A stretch of DNA of 53,218 nucleotides from an uncultured Flavobacteriales bacterium (GCA_946479985.1 CAMLIF010000015.1:1-53218), one strand, 5' to 3'; positions 9,217 to 16,714 are shown, counted from the first letter of the stretch. Notes: generated by a model not told the origin, from the letters alone. Numbers and translations: made by a program.

Positions 9217-10491
9217 ATGGAAAAACAACATTCAAAATACGCTATTTATCTTGTTCTAATGACCATCTGTATTGATTCCATTGGTCTTGGAATTATTATA
9301 CCTTCTCTGCCGAAGCTAATCGCAGAGCTAACAAATTTATCAGTTACCGAATCATCTAAGTATTCACTTCCGGTTGTGATTGCCTACGCAGGTGCGCAAT
9401 TTTTATTTTCACCTTTGATAGGAAACTTAAGCGACAGATTCGGACGCCGCCCCATTATTTTGATGTCGTTGCTCGGATTAGGAATAGATTTCATTTTCAT
9501 GTACTTCGCTCCCGACCTTGCATGGTTAATCGTTGGTCGTTTATTATCCGGAATGTTCGGAGCTAGCTTTACTACAGCCGCGGCTTATATTGCAGATATT
9601 TCAACGGATGAGAACAGGGCTCAAAACTTCGGAATGATAGGTGCTGCTTTCGGGCTGGGATTCATTATCGGACCGGCAATCGGAGGATTGGTTGCCGAAT
9701 TCGGACTGCGAATCCCATTTCTGATTGCAGCATTTTTCTCTGTTCTGAACTTCGTTCTCGCCCTCTTGTTCCTGAAAGAATCACTTCCTGCTAATGACAG
9801 GAGAAAATTTAGCTGGGCAAGAGCAAATCCGGTTGGTGCTTTAATTCAAATAGTGAAATTCCCGAAATACCGCGGACTGTTTTTGGTGACTTTTCTTGTT
9901 ATGCTTGCAAACATGTCGTTGCATTCTATTTGGAACTATTTCACTATTGCCAAATTTAAATGGGATTTGACTCTTCTTGGGCTTTCATTGGCTGCAGTTG
10001 GAGTTTGTTTCGGACTGGTACAGGCAATTTTCGCAGGAAAAATGGTCACAAAATACGGCAATGAAAAAGCCGCAAAGATCGGGCTTATACTGGCCATCGT
10101 TTCTTTCATTGGGTTCGGAATGGTTCCCTTTGGATGGATGATTTTCCTAATGATCATTCCATACGCCTTTTCCGGAATTTTTGATCCTGCCATTCGTTCA
10201 TTGGTTTCGGGGCAGGTTCCGGCAAACGAACAGGGCGAACTTCAGGGAATTTTTACCTCGCTAATGAGTCTTGCAGAGATATTTGGTCCAAGTGCTATGA
10301 TTATTATTTTCTACCAAACATCCAAATTTGGAAAAATAAACCCGCTTGCATACGGATCGGCCTATTTCGTTTCTGCTTTGATTGGATTAATTGCATTATT
10401 AATTCTCATTTACACCTTCCGAAAATTAAAACGGAAAGGAATTGTACTGGATGAAGTAATGGATGAAGTTCCTGAAATAATCTTAGAATAA
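9217..10491 (+). CDS. MFS transporter, TetA/TCR-like drug:H+ antiporter family
   Basis: This 424-residue, 12-helix membrane protein carries the MFS motif A between helices 2 and 3, GNLSDRFGRRPIILMS, and the antiporter-type LSGMFGASFTTAAAYIADIS stretch with motif C-like GAAFGLGFIIGPAIGG. That places it near the tetracycline-resistance-type 12-TMS exporters; the substrate cannot be read from sequence, and many Bacteroidota carry such a chromosomal copy without a drug phenotype. An upstream in-frame start at 9184 would overlap murF by 32 nt; the ATG at 9217, one base after the murF stop, gives the expected MEKQHSKYAIYLVLMT start and is preferred. It is probably translated from the murF transcript. 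Confidence 0.9.
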   Translation: MEKQHSKYAIYLVLMTICIDSIGLGIIIPSLPKLIAELTNLSVTESSKYSLPVVIAYAGAQFLFSPLIGNLSDRFGRRPIILMSLLGLGIDFIFMYFAPDLAWLIVGRLLSGMFGASFTTAAAYIADISTDENRAQNFGMIGAAFGLGFIIGPAIGGLVAEFGLRIPFLIAAFFSVLNFVLALLFLKESLPANDRRKFSWARANPVGALIQIVKFPKYRGLFLVTFLVMLANMSLHSIWNYFTIAKFKWDLTLLGLSLAAVGVCFGLVQAIFAGKMVTKYGNEKAAKIGLILAIVSFIGFGMVPFGWMIFLMIIPYAFSGIFDPAIRSLVSGQVPANEQGELQGIFTSLMSLAEIFGPSAMIIIFYQTSKFGKINPLAYGSAYFVSALIGLIALLILIYTFRKLKRKGIVLDEVMDEVPEIILE

Positions 10492-10531
10492 AGCATGAAC
10501 TCCGATCATATCACGTGTAGGGGTTTTTCTT

Positions 10532-11053
10532 TTATAGTTTCCATGAGATCGTTTTACAGACCTTTTTCCAATTCTGAAAATCGATCAGTGAAAAGCGTGG
10601 TTGTTTTCCGGAAAGAATGATTAGAGTTGGGGTGAAAACATCAATATTGTATTTGTTGAATACACTACTCGTATCTATCAAACAATATTTGTTGTTGATA
10701 ATATCTGAATACATTTCTTTAAATGCCGGTTTGTACTGAATATCTCCGGCAAAAACAATCAGTCCCGGGAATTCATTTTTTTGAGTCGAGATTAGTACTT
10801 TTTGAACACACTTATCACAGCTGTTTAGAGGAATGAATAAAATAGTATCCGTTTTCGGAGCACCAAGATCTACATTAAATTCTTTACTCAGATAAGCCTT
10901 TAATTCCTTTTTCCTGAAATAATCATGAAAAAGATCTCTTGCATGTGGTTCATAAACCAGGGGTTCTTTTACCTCTGTCTCACAAGCAGTAAATCCTAAA
11001 AAAACAAGTAGAGGCAGAATAAACTTAACGAAGGGCATAATAAATGATTTCAT
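10532..11053 (-). CDS. Thioredoxin-fold lipoprotein of the cysteine-rich peptide locus
   Basis: The 173-residue product from the ATG at 11051-11053 has a lipoprotein signal (LLVFLGFTAC). TDTILFIPLNSCDKCVQK shows a beta strand followed by a CxxC motif (CDKC) at a helix start, and later DVFTPTLIILSG carries the cis-proline strand TPT typical of thioredoxin folds. This supports a periplasmic thiol-disulfide protein anchored to a membrane. The gene overlaps the 3-prime end of the preceding propeller-like lipoprotein gene by 29 nt (14 nt if Met at 11038 is used), so the two are translationally linked. The neighbouring genes encode secreted peptides with six cysteines each, obvious candidate substrates; that link is inference. 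Longer in-frame starts reach 11134 but place the signal peptide internally. Confidence 0.72.
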   Translation of the reverse strand: MKSFIMPFVKFILPLLVFLGFTACETEVKEPLVYEPHARDLFHDYFRKKELKAYLSKEFNVDLGAPKTDTILFIPLNSCDKCVQKVLISTQKNEFPGLIVFAGDIQYKPAFKEMYSDIINNKYCLIDTSSVFNKYNIDVFTPTLIILSGKQPRFSLIDFQNWKKVCKTISWKL

Positions 11054-12167
11054 GTTGATTAGATTGATTCGATAAAACAAAAAAATGGCGCTTATGAACA
11101 AATGCATTCGTAAAACGGAAATGTTCCCTTTCAATTTGACTGATTTCTCCGCTTTGATTGTTCAGATTCAGAATTTCCATCGTCCACGGTGCATTCATCA
11201 GTGCATTTTTGGTGGAAGTAGCTTCATTCATAAAAGGTTGTTCTCTTTTTGAAACACGGATCAGATTGTTTCCGCACAGATACAATCCAACCACATAACT
11301 TTTGGTGATGTAGTTTTCTTCCATTTTAGCAAAATCTCCCAAATCAGCTTTAGTCATTGTCCCAATAAAACGATTAAACGTCTGCTTTGAAAAACACAGT
11401 GCGTTAAGTGGTTCTAAAATCAGTTTTTCATTCTGCGGTTTTAAACTGCATTTCACAACCCCATTTGATGACGTTGAGGTAATATAAAAAGCTCCTTTCG
11501 TAATCTCGGACATTACAGGAGCTTCAAAATAAGGAGCAAATTTATGCTGGTCGAAAAGTGAAAAATCACCCATCCCCTGTTCGTAGCGTTTTTGCTTATT
11601 ATAAACACTTAAAAAATTTCCTTTTTCGTTGGCATCATTTACCTTCACCATGGGGAACAGAAATTTGTCCTGAATTTTTCTCAAAGACAATCCTAAAAAA
11701 GGCATGGAATGACACATGGTAGTATCCGTTTTGATTATTCTGAGTTTCTGCGAATGAGTATTAAATTCAGCTATCGAGTAGTTTCCGAAATTACTGCAAA
11801 AGCTGATGATGGAATCATTTTCCGGTAAGTAATCAGATATGCTTTCATACACATTCGGAAGTTTCGCCATAACTTTTCCTTTCAGCTTTCCTTTTTGTCT
11901 CAGATTATAACGCAGAACAACATTTTTATTCGTTATGAGAAATAGCTCGTTGTCAACTATCTTAGGAGGAATATTAGAATTAACTGCGCCCCATTCTTCA
12001 CTGGTTTCAAGTATCAACTTATTGTGAAGAATAACTTCGGTAATTTTAAACTGACTAGCGTCTGTTTTCTCAAAATCGTCACAGCGTTGTAGAATGGTCT
12101 GCTGATCCGAACAGCTAAGTATAAAAAAAACGAGACTTAAAATTCCAGCCTTAAATAAATTAGACAT
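11025..12167 (-). CDS. Lipoprotein, probable TolB-like six-bladed beta-propeller
   Basis: The 380-residue protein has a clear lipobox (FFILSCSDQQ) and then repeated beta-rich segments, for example ENDSIISFCSNFGNYSIAEF, FLSVYNKQKRYEQGMGDFS and YVVGLYLCGNNLIRVS. The pattern resembles the TolB-like six-bladed propeller lipoproteins that Bacteroidota encode beside small secreted peptides such as the NVEALA family. The family assignment is by pattern only and no blade count can be proven by eye. It follows the two cysteine-rich peptide genes by 76 nt and overlaps the thioredoxin-fold lipoprotein gene downstream, which suggests one operon. A surface or periplasmic receptor or maturation partner for the peptides is a reasonable hypothesis. 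Confidence 0.6.
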   Translation of the reverse strand: MSNLFKAGILSLVFFILSCSDQQTILQRCDDFEKTDASQFKITEVILHNKLILETSEEWGAVNSNIPPKIVDNELFLITNKNVVLRYNLRQKGKLKGKVMAKLPNVYESISDYLPENDSIISFCSNFGNYSIAEFNTHSQKLRIIKTDTTMCHSMPFLGLSLRKIQDKFLFPMVKVNDANEKGNFLSVYNKQKRYEQGMGDFSLFDQHKFAPYFEAPVMSEITKGAFYITSTSSNGVVKCSLKPQNEKLILEPLNALCFSKQTFNRFIGTMTKADLGDFAKMEENYITKSYVVGLYLCGNNLIRVSKREQPFMNEATSTKNALMNAPWTMEILNLNNQSGEISQIEREHFRFTNAFVHKRHFFVLSNQSNQHEIIYYALR

Positions 12168-12243
12168 ACTGTAAATTTTAAAATTAGAATTTTCAGAATA
12201 TCAAAGAAGGAGAAACTATATATCTCTCCTTCTTTGAGCCTGA

Positions 12244-12492
12244 TTATAAGCCTACTGGCCCACCATGACAAGGATACTCAGTTATATTACAACCCCAGCC
12301 TACAATCCAGCAATCCGGTGAATTTGCAGTTCCATTTACACACTTGTAATAAGTTGAACCGTCAGGACATGTAAGAATGACTTTTTTACATGGTTGAGGA
12401 CCTTTTTCTGATGTTTGATCTGATTGAACAGCATACGCAACAGACGCAACTGTACTTATGGCTAAAAGCCCCATTAACATGATTTTTTTCAT
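12244..12492 (-). CDS. Small secreted six-cysteine peptide (paralogue 1)
   Basis: This 82-residue peptide has a signal peptide, MKKIMLMGLLAISTVASV then AYA, with likely cleavage after AYA. The mature part contains CKKVILTCPDG, YYKC, NSPDCW, GCNITEYPC: six cysteines whose spacing is shared with the neighbouring paralogue at 12573-12821. An even number of conserved cysteines in a short exported peptide suggests three disulfides. It resembles the NVEALA-type small peptides in size and in its propeller-lipoprotein neighbour, but the NVEALA signature itself is absent. No function is known to me. The upstream leader shares a 21-nt element with the paralogue. Confidence 0.82.
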   Translation of the reverse strand: MKKIMLMGLLAISTVASVAYAVQSDQTSEKGPQPCKKVILTCPDGSTYYKCVNGTANSPDCWIVGWGCNITEYPCHGGPVGL

Positions 12493-12503
12493 GGTTATAT
12501 ATA

Positions 12504-12524
12504 TTTAATGATTACAAATTTTCT
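12504..12524 (-). promoter_or_regulatory. Leader/promoter element shared by the two peptide genes (copy 1)
   Basis: TTTAATGATTACAAATTTTC (plus-strand reading) lies just upstream of the peptide 1 start. It matches the equivalent stretch before peptide 2 at 17 of 21 positions. On the minus strand it contains AAAATTTG, a 7-of-8 match to TAnnTTTG, so a separate promoter for each peptide is possible. Confidence 0.4.
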
Positions 12525-12572
12525 CTCTTTGTTATCAGAGAACTGGTTATTACAAACTCAGAATTGTTGCTG

Positions 12573-12821
12573 TCAGAATCGACATGGATATTCGGTTATG
12601 TTACAACCGTCATTGGGACCTGCACCAGTATACCAACAATCCGGCGAGTTGGTTGAGCCGAGAATACATTTGTAATAACTTGTAACACCATCCGGACACA
12701 TCAGTATTACCTTCTTACAAGTCGGGGCTTTCGCACGATGACTTTCGTTTGATTGAACCGCAAATGCTACAGACGCGGCTGAACTTAGAGCTAACAGCCC
12801 CATTAACATGACTTTTTTCAT
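12573..12821 (-). CDS. Small secreted six-cysteine peptide (paralogue 2)
   Basis: This 82-residue tandem paralogue of the gene at 12244-12492 shares MLMGLLA, VASV/AASV, CKKVIL, CPDG, YYKC, NSPDCW and GCNITEYPC. All six mature cysteines are conserved, while the loop before GCN is three residues longer (GAGPND). Signal peptide cleavage is expected after AFA. Strong conservation of the cysteine framework with variation in the loops suggests selection on a folded disulfide-rich scaffold. It is the first gene of the minus-strand locus 12821 to 10532, separated from the barrel gene upstream by a terminator and 340 nt. Its biological role is unknown. Confidence 0.82.
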   Translation of the reverse strand: MKKVMLMGLLALSSAASVAFAVQSNESHRAKAPTCKKVILMCPDGVTSYYKCILGSTNSPDCWYTGAGPNDGCNITEYPCRF

Positions 12822-12831
12822 GATATTTGTG

Positions 12832-12852
12832 TTTAATAGTTACAAATTTCTT
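12832..12852 (-). promoter_or_regulatory. Leader/promoter element shared by the two peptide genes (copy 2)
   Basis: TTTAATAGTTACAAATTTCT (plus-strand reading) precedes peptide 2 and aligns with copy 1 at 12504-12524. On the minus strand it reads GAAATTTG, a 7-of-8 match to the Bacteroidota -7 box, about 20 nt before the start codon. Confidence 0.4.
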
Positions 12853-12960
12853 CCTGAAAGGATCTCCGAAGAGTGCAGTAGTAAAACAGTGTCAGATAAG
12901 TTGGGTACTTATTGAAACAATTCTGAATTCACAATGATTTATTACTTTTTGATTGAACGA

Positions 12961-12984
12961 TTTACGTGGTGACTCTAACGTAAA
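12961..12984. promoter_or_regulatory. Inverted repeat TTTACGT-N10-ACGTAAA upstream of the peptide locus
   Basis: Perfect 7-bp arms at 12961-12967 and 12978-12984 flank a 10-nt spacer, about 140 nt upstream of the first peptide gene. The spacing fits a dimeric regulator site or a weak RNA hairpin. The bound factor is unknown. Confidence 0.35.
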
Positions 12985-13092
12985 ATATGTGGTCTTTTTT
13001 CATTTTGTAGCGAATAATTGGTTGCTTCAATTTTAGACCAAAAAATTCAATAATCAAAAAAATATTTGAGTTTTAACATTTGGAAGTAATCA

Positions 13093-13125
13093 AAATCCCC
13101 GATTTAACTACTAAACCGGGGATTT
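13093..13125 (-). terminator. Terminator after the outer-membrane barrel gene
   Basis: A perfect 9-bp stem, AAATCCCCG at 13093-13101 and CGGGGATTT at 13117-13125, with a 15-nt loop follows the barrel gene on the minus strand. A short T run (ATTTTG) lies on its minus-strand 3-prime side. It separates the barrel gene from the peptide locus. Confidence 0.7.
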
Positions 13126-13161
13126 CTTCTCTTTAATTTACTTAAGTTAAGTGGCGTAAAC

Positions 13162-15570
13162 CTAACCAGCGCCAGTATTAACCCTGCCCTTCAGATCTTC
13201 TGCTCCGCCCATTCGTCTACGCCCTGCCTGTACGCTTGCTTTGCCGAATTTATATGTGAAACTAACTGTTGCGACTCTGGTATCCCGTTTAACGATAAAC
13301 GATTCCCTGTAGTCTGTAAAAGCCACGTTTGCCCGAATGGAGTTCGAGAAAAAGACATCTGTGAGCGCCATTTTCAAAATGCATTTACCATCCTGAAATT
13401 TCTTTTGTACCGCTATACCGGTAAATGTGATTCTTTGAATGCTATCGAAAGCATATACTTCTTTTGTATGATAATAACCGTTCCATTCGAATGACCAGCC
13501 CTTCTTTGCAGTGAATGAGGAAATCGCCGAAAGATCTCCAACAAGTGAGCCCTGGTTGCTAATCGTTGTTCGCGCGACATCTCCGGAATAGAGTGCAACG
13601 TATGCGGAAGCAGACAAATTAATGTTCCACCAATCTGCTACTTTAATAGGTGCTGTAAATGAAGCCGAGTAAACAGAAGCTCTATCCAAATTAACATTTG
13701 TCTGAACTGTCAGATTTTGCTGATCGGTCAGCGGAGCAATGACTTCCGTAATATTTCCTTTCGTTACACTTGCGCTTAAAGTGAAAACATAATTCTGCAG
13801 CAATAAATAAGTAAAATCGGCACTGTAAGTTGTTTGAGGGCGCAAATACGGATTCCCTTCGCGGTAAGTTGAAGGATCAAGGTAAAATTTGAACGGATTC
13901 AGCTGGTCATAACTCGGTCGGTCTATTCTTCTCCCGATTGCTAATTCAAACTGGTGCTTTTCAGAATTATGAAACCCGATAAAAGCGGTCGGGAATAATT
14001 GCAAATACATCGTATCAGTGCGCTGCTTGGTAGTAACCTGGTTTCCGGTTAAATCAGTCAATTCCGCACGCAAGCCAAGCTGTAAATCTACTTTATTCCA
14101 TGATTTTCGAATACTAGAATATACCGCATGAATGTTTTCAGTGTAGATGAAATGATTGCTTTTTGTAGTGTCTACAACCGGCGTTCCCGAACTTGCATCA
14201 TAGAAGATTACATCATTGTCGGCAATCACTCTGCTCGATTTGATTCCTGCTTCCAATGTTCCGAAATTGGAAAATTCTTTTACCAAATCGCTCTTGAAAG
14301 AAAATATACTCAGATTCCCTCCCAAATCGCCGGTTAAACGGTATTGCGGTGCATACACTTGATTATTCGGGAGCAAATAATCGGTTACAAATAACTGGTC
14401 CGACTGATGAGCGAATACAGCTCCGTCGAAATCTGCCGAAACGAATGATCCGATTGAATCAATGGTTCTTTTTATATAAAAATTACCCGAGCCATTCAGC
14501 CAGTGATCTTGCACTTCGCTGTACGTGGTGAATTTAGAAGTTAAGCTATAAGTCGAATCAATCACATCGGAGCTATTATTTCCAAGCCTGGTATGACCGT
14601 TTGAAACACCGTTAAGAGAAAAACCATAAGTCAGTTTCTTACTCGGAGCGAAATCTCCTGAGGTACGCAACGAATGATTCTGAACCGGAAATGTAAAATA
14701 GTTTTTCTGGATGTAAGACCCTTGAAAAGTATCGTTTGAATAGAAATGTCGATTCAACTGCAGATCATTGAATCCTTTTCTGTAAGAATATCCGTAGGAA
14801 GCAAAAAATGCCGCTTTTTTAGTTCTGTGATTCAAAGAAAGCGCGTGTGACGTTTTCGCATACACTCCCTGTCCGTACGTTCCGGCATAAGTTCCGTTGG
14901 TTCCCTGGCGAACATCTTTCTTTAAAATTATATTGATGATCGCCGTTCCGGCAGCATCATACTTGCTGGAAGGTGTATGAATACATTCAATTTTATCAAT
15001 ACCGGAAGATGGTATTCCACGCAAATAATTCGCCAGATCACTGCCCGACATAGGAAGTGATTTCCCGTTTATCTGAACCACTATGCCATCTTTTCCGTTT
15101 AAACTAATATTGTCTGTCGAACTAATACGTACTCCTGGCGCTAATGCCAAAACCTCAAAAGCCGAAGCACCTGCAGCAGATAGAATTTGGTCGACATTCA
15201 CAATAAAAGCACCTTGCTTCTTTTCTATCATTGGTTTTTGCGACGAAATCACAACCTCATCAATCTCACCCGAACGAATGCAATTTATTTCCAGTACTCC
15301 GGAATTAGTTTGCTTCCCGGAAGTATACGTCCCTATTTTCTCGTGTTCCACTTTCACAAAAAAAGAATCAACCTGCGGTGACAAAACAACAAAATTCCCG
15401 TCGGTATCCGAAAAAGCAGAACCCAGTAAAATCGTATCGGAAAGAAAAATGGCAACAAAAGCATTATCGAGAGGTAGATTTTCGGAAACAACTCTTCCCT
15501 TTATCTCAATAGTTTGAGCATTTACCTGCTGAAGAAGAGCAAAAAACAAAATGAGTAAAATATGTTTCAT
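13162..15570 (-). CDS. Outer-membrane beta-barrel protein, TonB-receptor-like with carboxypeptidase-regulatory N-domain
   Basis: The 802-residue protein begins with a signal peptide ending at VNAQ, then a carboxypeptidase-regulatory-like beta sandwich (IEIKGRVVSENLPLDNAFV to about residue 100). A plug-like segment follows (GAFIVNVDQIL, VLALAPGVRISS, LNGKDGIVVQINGKSL, DKIECIHTPSSKYDAAGTA), and the rest is a long aromatic-rich barrel. This order is typical of the OMP_b-brl_3 group of TonB-dependent-receptor relatives in Bacteroidota. The ligand is unknown. No SusD partner is adjacent, so it is not a glycan-type pair. It is transcribed divergently from the AraC-type regulator gene; two 14-bp dyads lie in the shared promoter region, so regulation by a neighbouring regulator is likely. 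The start ATG is at 15568-15570. Confidence 0.88.
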   Translation of the reverse strand: MKHILLILFFALLQQVNAQTIEIKGRVVSENLPLDNAFVAIFLSDTILLGSAFSDTDGNFVVLSPQVDSFFVKVEHEKIGTYTSGKQTNSGVLEINCIRSGEIDEVVISSQKPMIEKKQGAFIVNVDQILSAAGASAFEVLALAPGVRISSTDNISLNGKDGIVVQINGKSLPMSGSDLANYLRGIPSSGIDKIECIHTPSSKYDAAGTAIINIILKKDVRQGTNGTYAGTYGQGVYAKTSHALSLNHRTKKAAFFASYGYSYRKGFNDLQLNRHFYSNDTFQGSYIQKNYFTFPVQNHSLRTSGDFAPSKKLTYGFSLNGVSNGHTRLGNNSSDVIDSTYSLTSKFTTYSEVQDHWLNGSGNFYIKRTIDSIGSFVSADFDGAVFAHQSDQLFVTDYLLPNNQVYAPQYRLTGDLGGNLSIFSFKSDLVKEFSNFGTLEAGIKSSRVIADNDVIFYDASSGTPVVDTTKSNHFIYTENIHAVYSSIRKSWNKVDLQLGLRAELTDLTGNQVTTKQRTDTMYLQLFPTAFIGFHNSEKHQFELAIGRRIDRPSYDQLNPFKFYLDPSTYREGNPYLRPQTTYSADFTYLLLQNYVFTLSASVTKGNITEVIAPLTDQQNLTVQTNVNLDRASVYSASFTAPIKVADWWNINLSASAYVALYSGDVARTTISNQGSLVGDLSAISSFTAKKGWSFEWNGYYHTKEVYAFDSIQRITFTGIAVQKKFQDGKCILKMALTDVFFSNSIRANVAFTDYRESFIVKRDTRVATVSFTYKFGKASVQAGRRRMGGAEDLKGRVNTGAG

Positions 15571-15634
15571 ATCACGGGTTTAACAAAGTTGCGACAAAAA
15601 GAAACGGCGTCTATTGTCCTTTTTTTCATCTCTG

Positions 15635-15642
15635 CAAACATA
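15635..15642 (-). promoter_or_regulatory. Putative -7 box (TATGTTTG) of the barrel gene
   Basis: CAAACATA on the plus strand reads TATGTTTG on the minus strand, an exact TAnnTTTG match placed 64 nt before the barrel gene start. The first 14-bp dyad abuts it at 15643, so a bound regulator would cover the -14 to -28 region. Confidence 0.5.
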
Positions 15643-15656
15643 ATTGATATGTCAAT
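15643..15656. promoter_or_regulatory. Operator-like dyad ATTGATATGTCAAT, copy 1
   Basis: ATTGA-TATG-TCAAT is a near-palindrome (12 of 14 positions match its own reverse complement). An identical copy lies at 15689-15702. It sits directly upstream of the barrel gene -7 box. The size and symmetry suit a winged-helix dimer such as the MarR protein encoded at 16142. Confidence 0.65.
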
Positions 15657-15688
15657 ATGTGAAAGTTATTTTAATTTTTTTTAACTTT

Positions 15689-15702
15689 ATTGATATGTCA
15701 AT
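15689..15702. promoter_or_regulatory. Operator-like dyad ATTGATATGTCAAT, copy 2
   Basis: This is an exact second copy of the 14-bp dyad, 46 bp from the first. It lies where the -33 region of the AraC-type gene promoter (-7 box at 15719) would be, so binding should affect that promoter. Confidence 0.65.
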
Positions 15703-15718
15703 GTTTTTAAATTTCAAA

Positions 15719-15726
15719 TACATTTG
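15719..15726 (+). promoter_or_regulatory. Putative -7 box TACATTTG of the AraC-type gene
   Basis: TACATTTG is an exact TAnnTTTG match ending 19 nt before the ATG at 15746. Transcription from it would start after the earlier in-frame starts at 15644-15701, which supports the short form of the protein. Confidence 0.55.
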
Positions 15727-15745
15727 TAAAACCAATAACATCCAA

Positions 15746-16096
15746 ATGAAACTGAGACAAATAGACTACGACCGGCAGGCAATACATCAGTTAGTCATGT
15801 ATATGCAGGACCATTGCACTGAACCTTTCAATGCGGAGAAACACGCAGGTGTCATCTGCTTTTCAACCAGCAAGTTGAATAAGGTTTTTAAACTACATCA
15901 GGGAGTTGGCCCGGGAACCTACTTCAGACAATTGAGAATTAGAAAAGCACTTGAAATGTATCAGAGAGGAACAACAAATTGGACAGAAATTAGTTATTTA
16001 GTTGGATATGCCGACTTGCCTTCATTCTCCAAAGCTTTCAAGCGAGTTACAGGAGTCAATCCGAAACAATTCAGTGCACAGCAATTTCCCCGATAA
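15746..16096 (+). CDS. Short AraC/XylS-family regulator (DNA-binding domain only)
   Basis: From the ATG at 15746 the protein has 116 residues. Nearly all of it is an AraC-type double helix-turn-helix: AGVICFSTSKLNKVFKLHQG as the first HTH, GPGTYFRQLRIRKALEMYQ as the linker helix, and ISYLVGYADLPSFSKAFKRV followed by GVNPKQF as the second HTH and family tail. There is no room for the usual effector-binding domain, so it may be constitutive or respond through expression level or a partner protein. Upstream in-frame starts would extend it through the promoter and operator sequences and are rejected. It is divergent from the barrel gene and followed after 45 nt by a MarR gene. Confidence 0.85.
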   Translation: MKLRQIDYDRQAIHQLVMYMQDHCTEPFNAEKHAGVICFSTSKLNKVFKLHQGVGPGTYFRQLRIRKALEMYQRGTTNWTEISYLVGYADLPSFSKAFKRVTGVNPKQFSAQQFPR

Positions 16097-16141
16097 TTCT
16101 AACCATATTTATACAAATAATAAAACACAATTCTTAAATTC

Positions 16142-16591
16142 GTGAGCAAACAACAAAACTTGGAAAAGTTAGATTCAATCATCTTTTACACGATAGACAA
16201 AGCCATGCGCTCCTATCGGCAATTTGCTCAATCTGAGTTAAAACGCCATGGCTTTACTATCACAATCGACCAGTGGTTGATTATAAAATGTTTGCTTGAA
16301 AATCCTGAAATGTCTCAAATTGAGATTTCAGAACGTGTGTTTAAAGACAACGCCTCGGTTACCCGTATTATAGAACTTCTGGTGAAGGCCAAATATGTCT
16401 CCCGAAAAGTAAATAAACAGGATAGGCGAAGAAGTTTGTTAACTGTTACGAAACTAGGTGAAGAAACAATTGAAGCAGTGAATAAACTGGTTTTGGTTTA
16501 CCGTGCAAAAGCATTGAATGGGGTTTCATTGGAAGAAATCGATAATACGATGCGGATTATGACAATTATTTCGGACAATTGTAAAAAATAG
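16142..16591 (+). CDS. MarR-family winged-helix transcriptional regulator
   Basis: The 149-residue protein shows the MarR layout. A dimerisation helix comes first (IIFYTIDKAMRSYRQFAQSE), then HGFTITIDQWLIIKCL, a recognition helix region (QIEISERVFKDNASVTRIIE), the wing KVNKQDRRRSLLTVTKLGEE, and a C-terminal dimerisation helix. Such proteins usually repress nearby efflux, stress or catabolic genes and are released by small phenolic ligands or oxidation. The start is a GTG at 16142; the next ATG would remove the first helix. It is probably co-transcribed with the AraC-type gene and is a good candidate to bind the paired 14-bp dyads at 15643 and 15689. Confidence 0.88.
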   Translation: MSKQQNLEKLDSIIFYTIDKAMRSYRQFAQSELKRHGFTITIDQWLIIKCLLENPEMSQIEISERVFKDNASVTRIIELLVKAKYVSRKVNKQDRRRSLLTVTKLGEETIEAVNKLVLVYRAKALNGVSLEEIDNTMRIMTIISDNCKK

Positions 16592-16714
16592 TCTCTTCTG
16601 TTCATTCACTTTGGCGAAGCAGTGAACAGTTTATCAACCGGCTTATTCTTTGAATTCCGGAATCGATTTCAGAATGTTGAGACATTACTCGATTCCTTTT
16701 CGTTTTTTTGTACT

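Larger units (their letters stand above)
12822..13161. other. 340-nt gap between the barrel gene and the peptide locus
   Basis: No convincing reading frame is present. The gap holds the leader element at 12832-12852, an inverted repeat TTTACGT-N10-ACGTAAA at 12961-12984, and the terminator at 13093-13125. The rest is AT-rich without recognisable signals. Confidence 0.6.

Noticed and set aside
10532..11134. 200-residue version of the thioredoxin-fold lipoprotein
   Set aside because: It would put the lipoprotein signal 27 residues inside the protein and overlap the upstream gene by 110 nt.
13413..15517. Several 60-144 residue open frames on both strands within the barrel gene
   Set aside because: They lie in other frames of a well-supported gene and show no signal peptide or motif.
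15644..15745. TTG-initiated N-terminal extension of the AraC-type regulator
   Set aside because: It runs through two operator-like dyads and the -7 box, and lacks similarity to the family; the ATG at 15746 fits the promoter.
16622..16714. GTG start at 16622 for mnmD
   Set aside because: It adds 31 residues not expected in stand-alone MnmD; the GTG at 16715 gives the standard start KREIIETGDGSKT.
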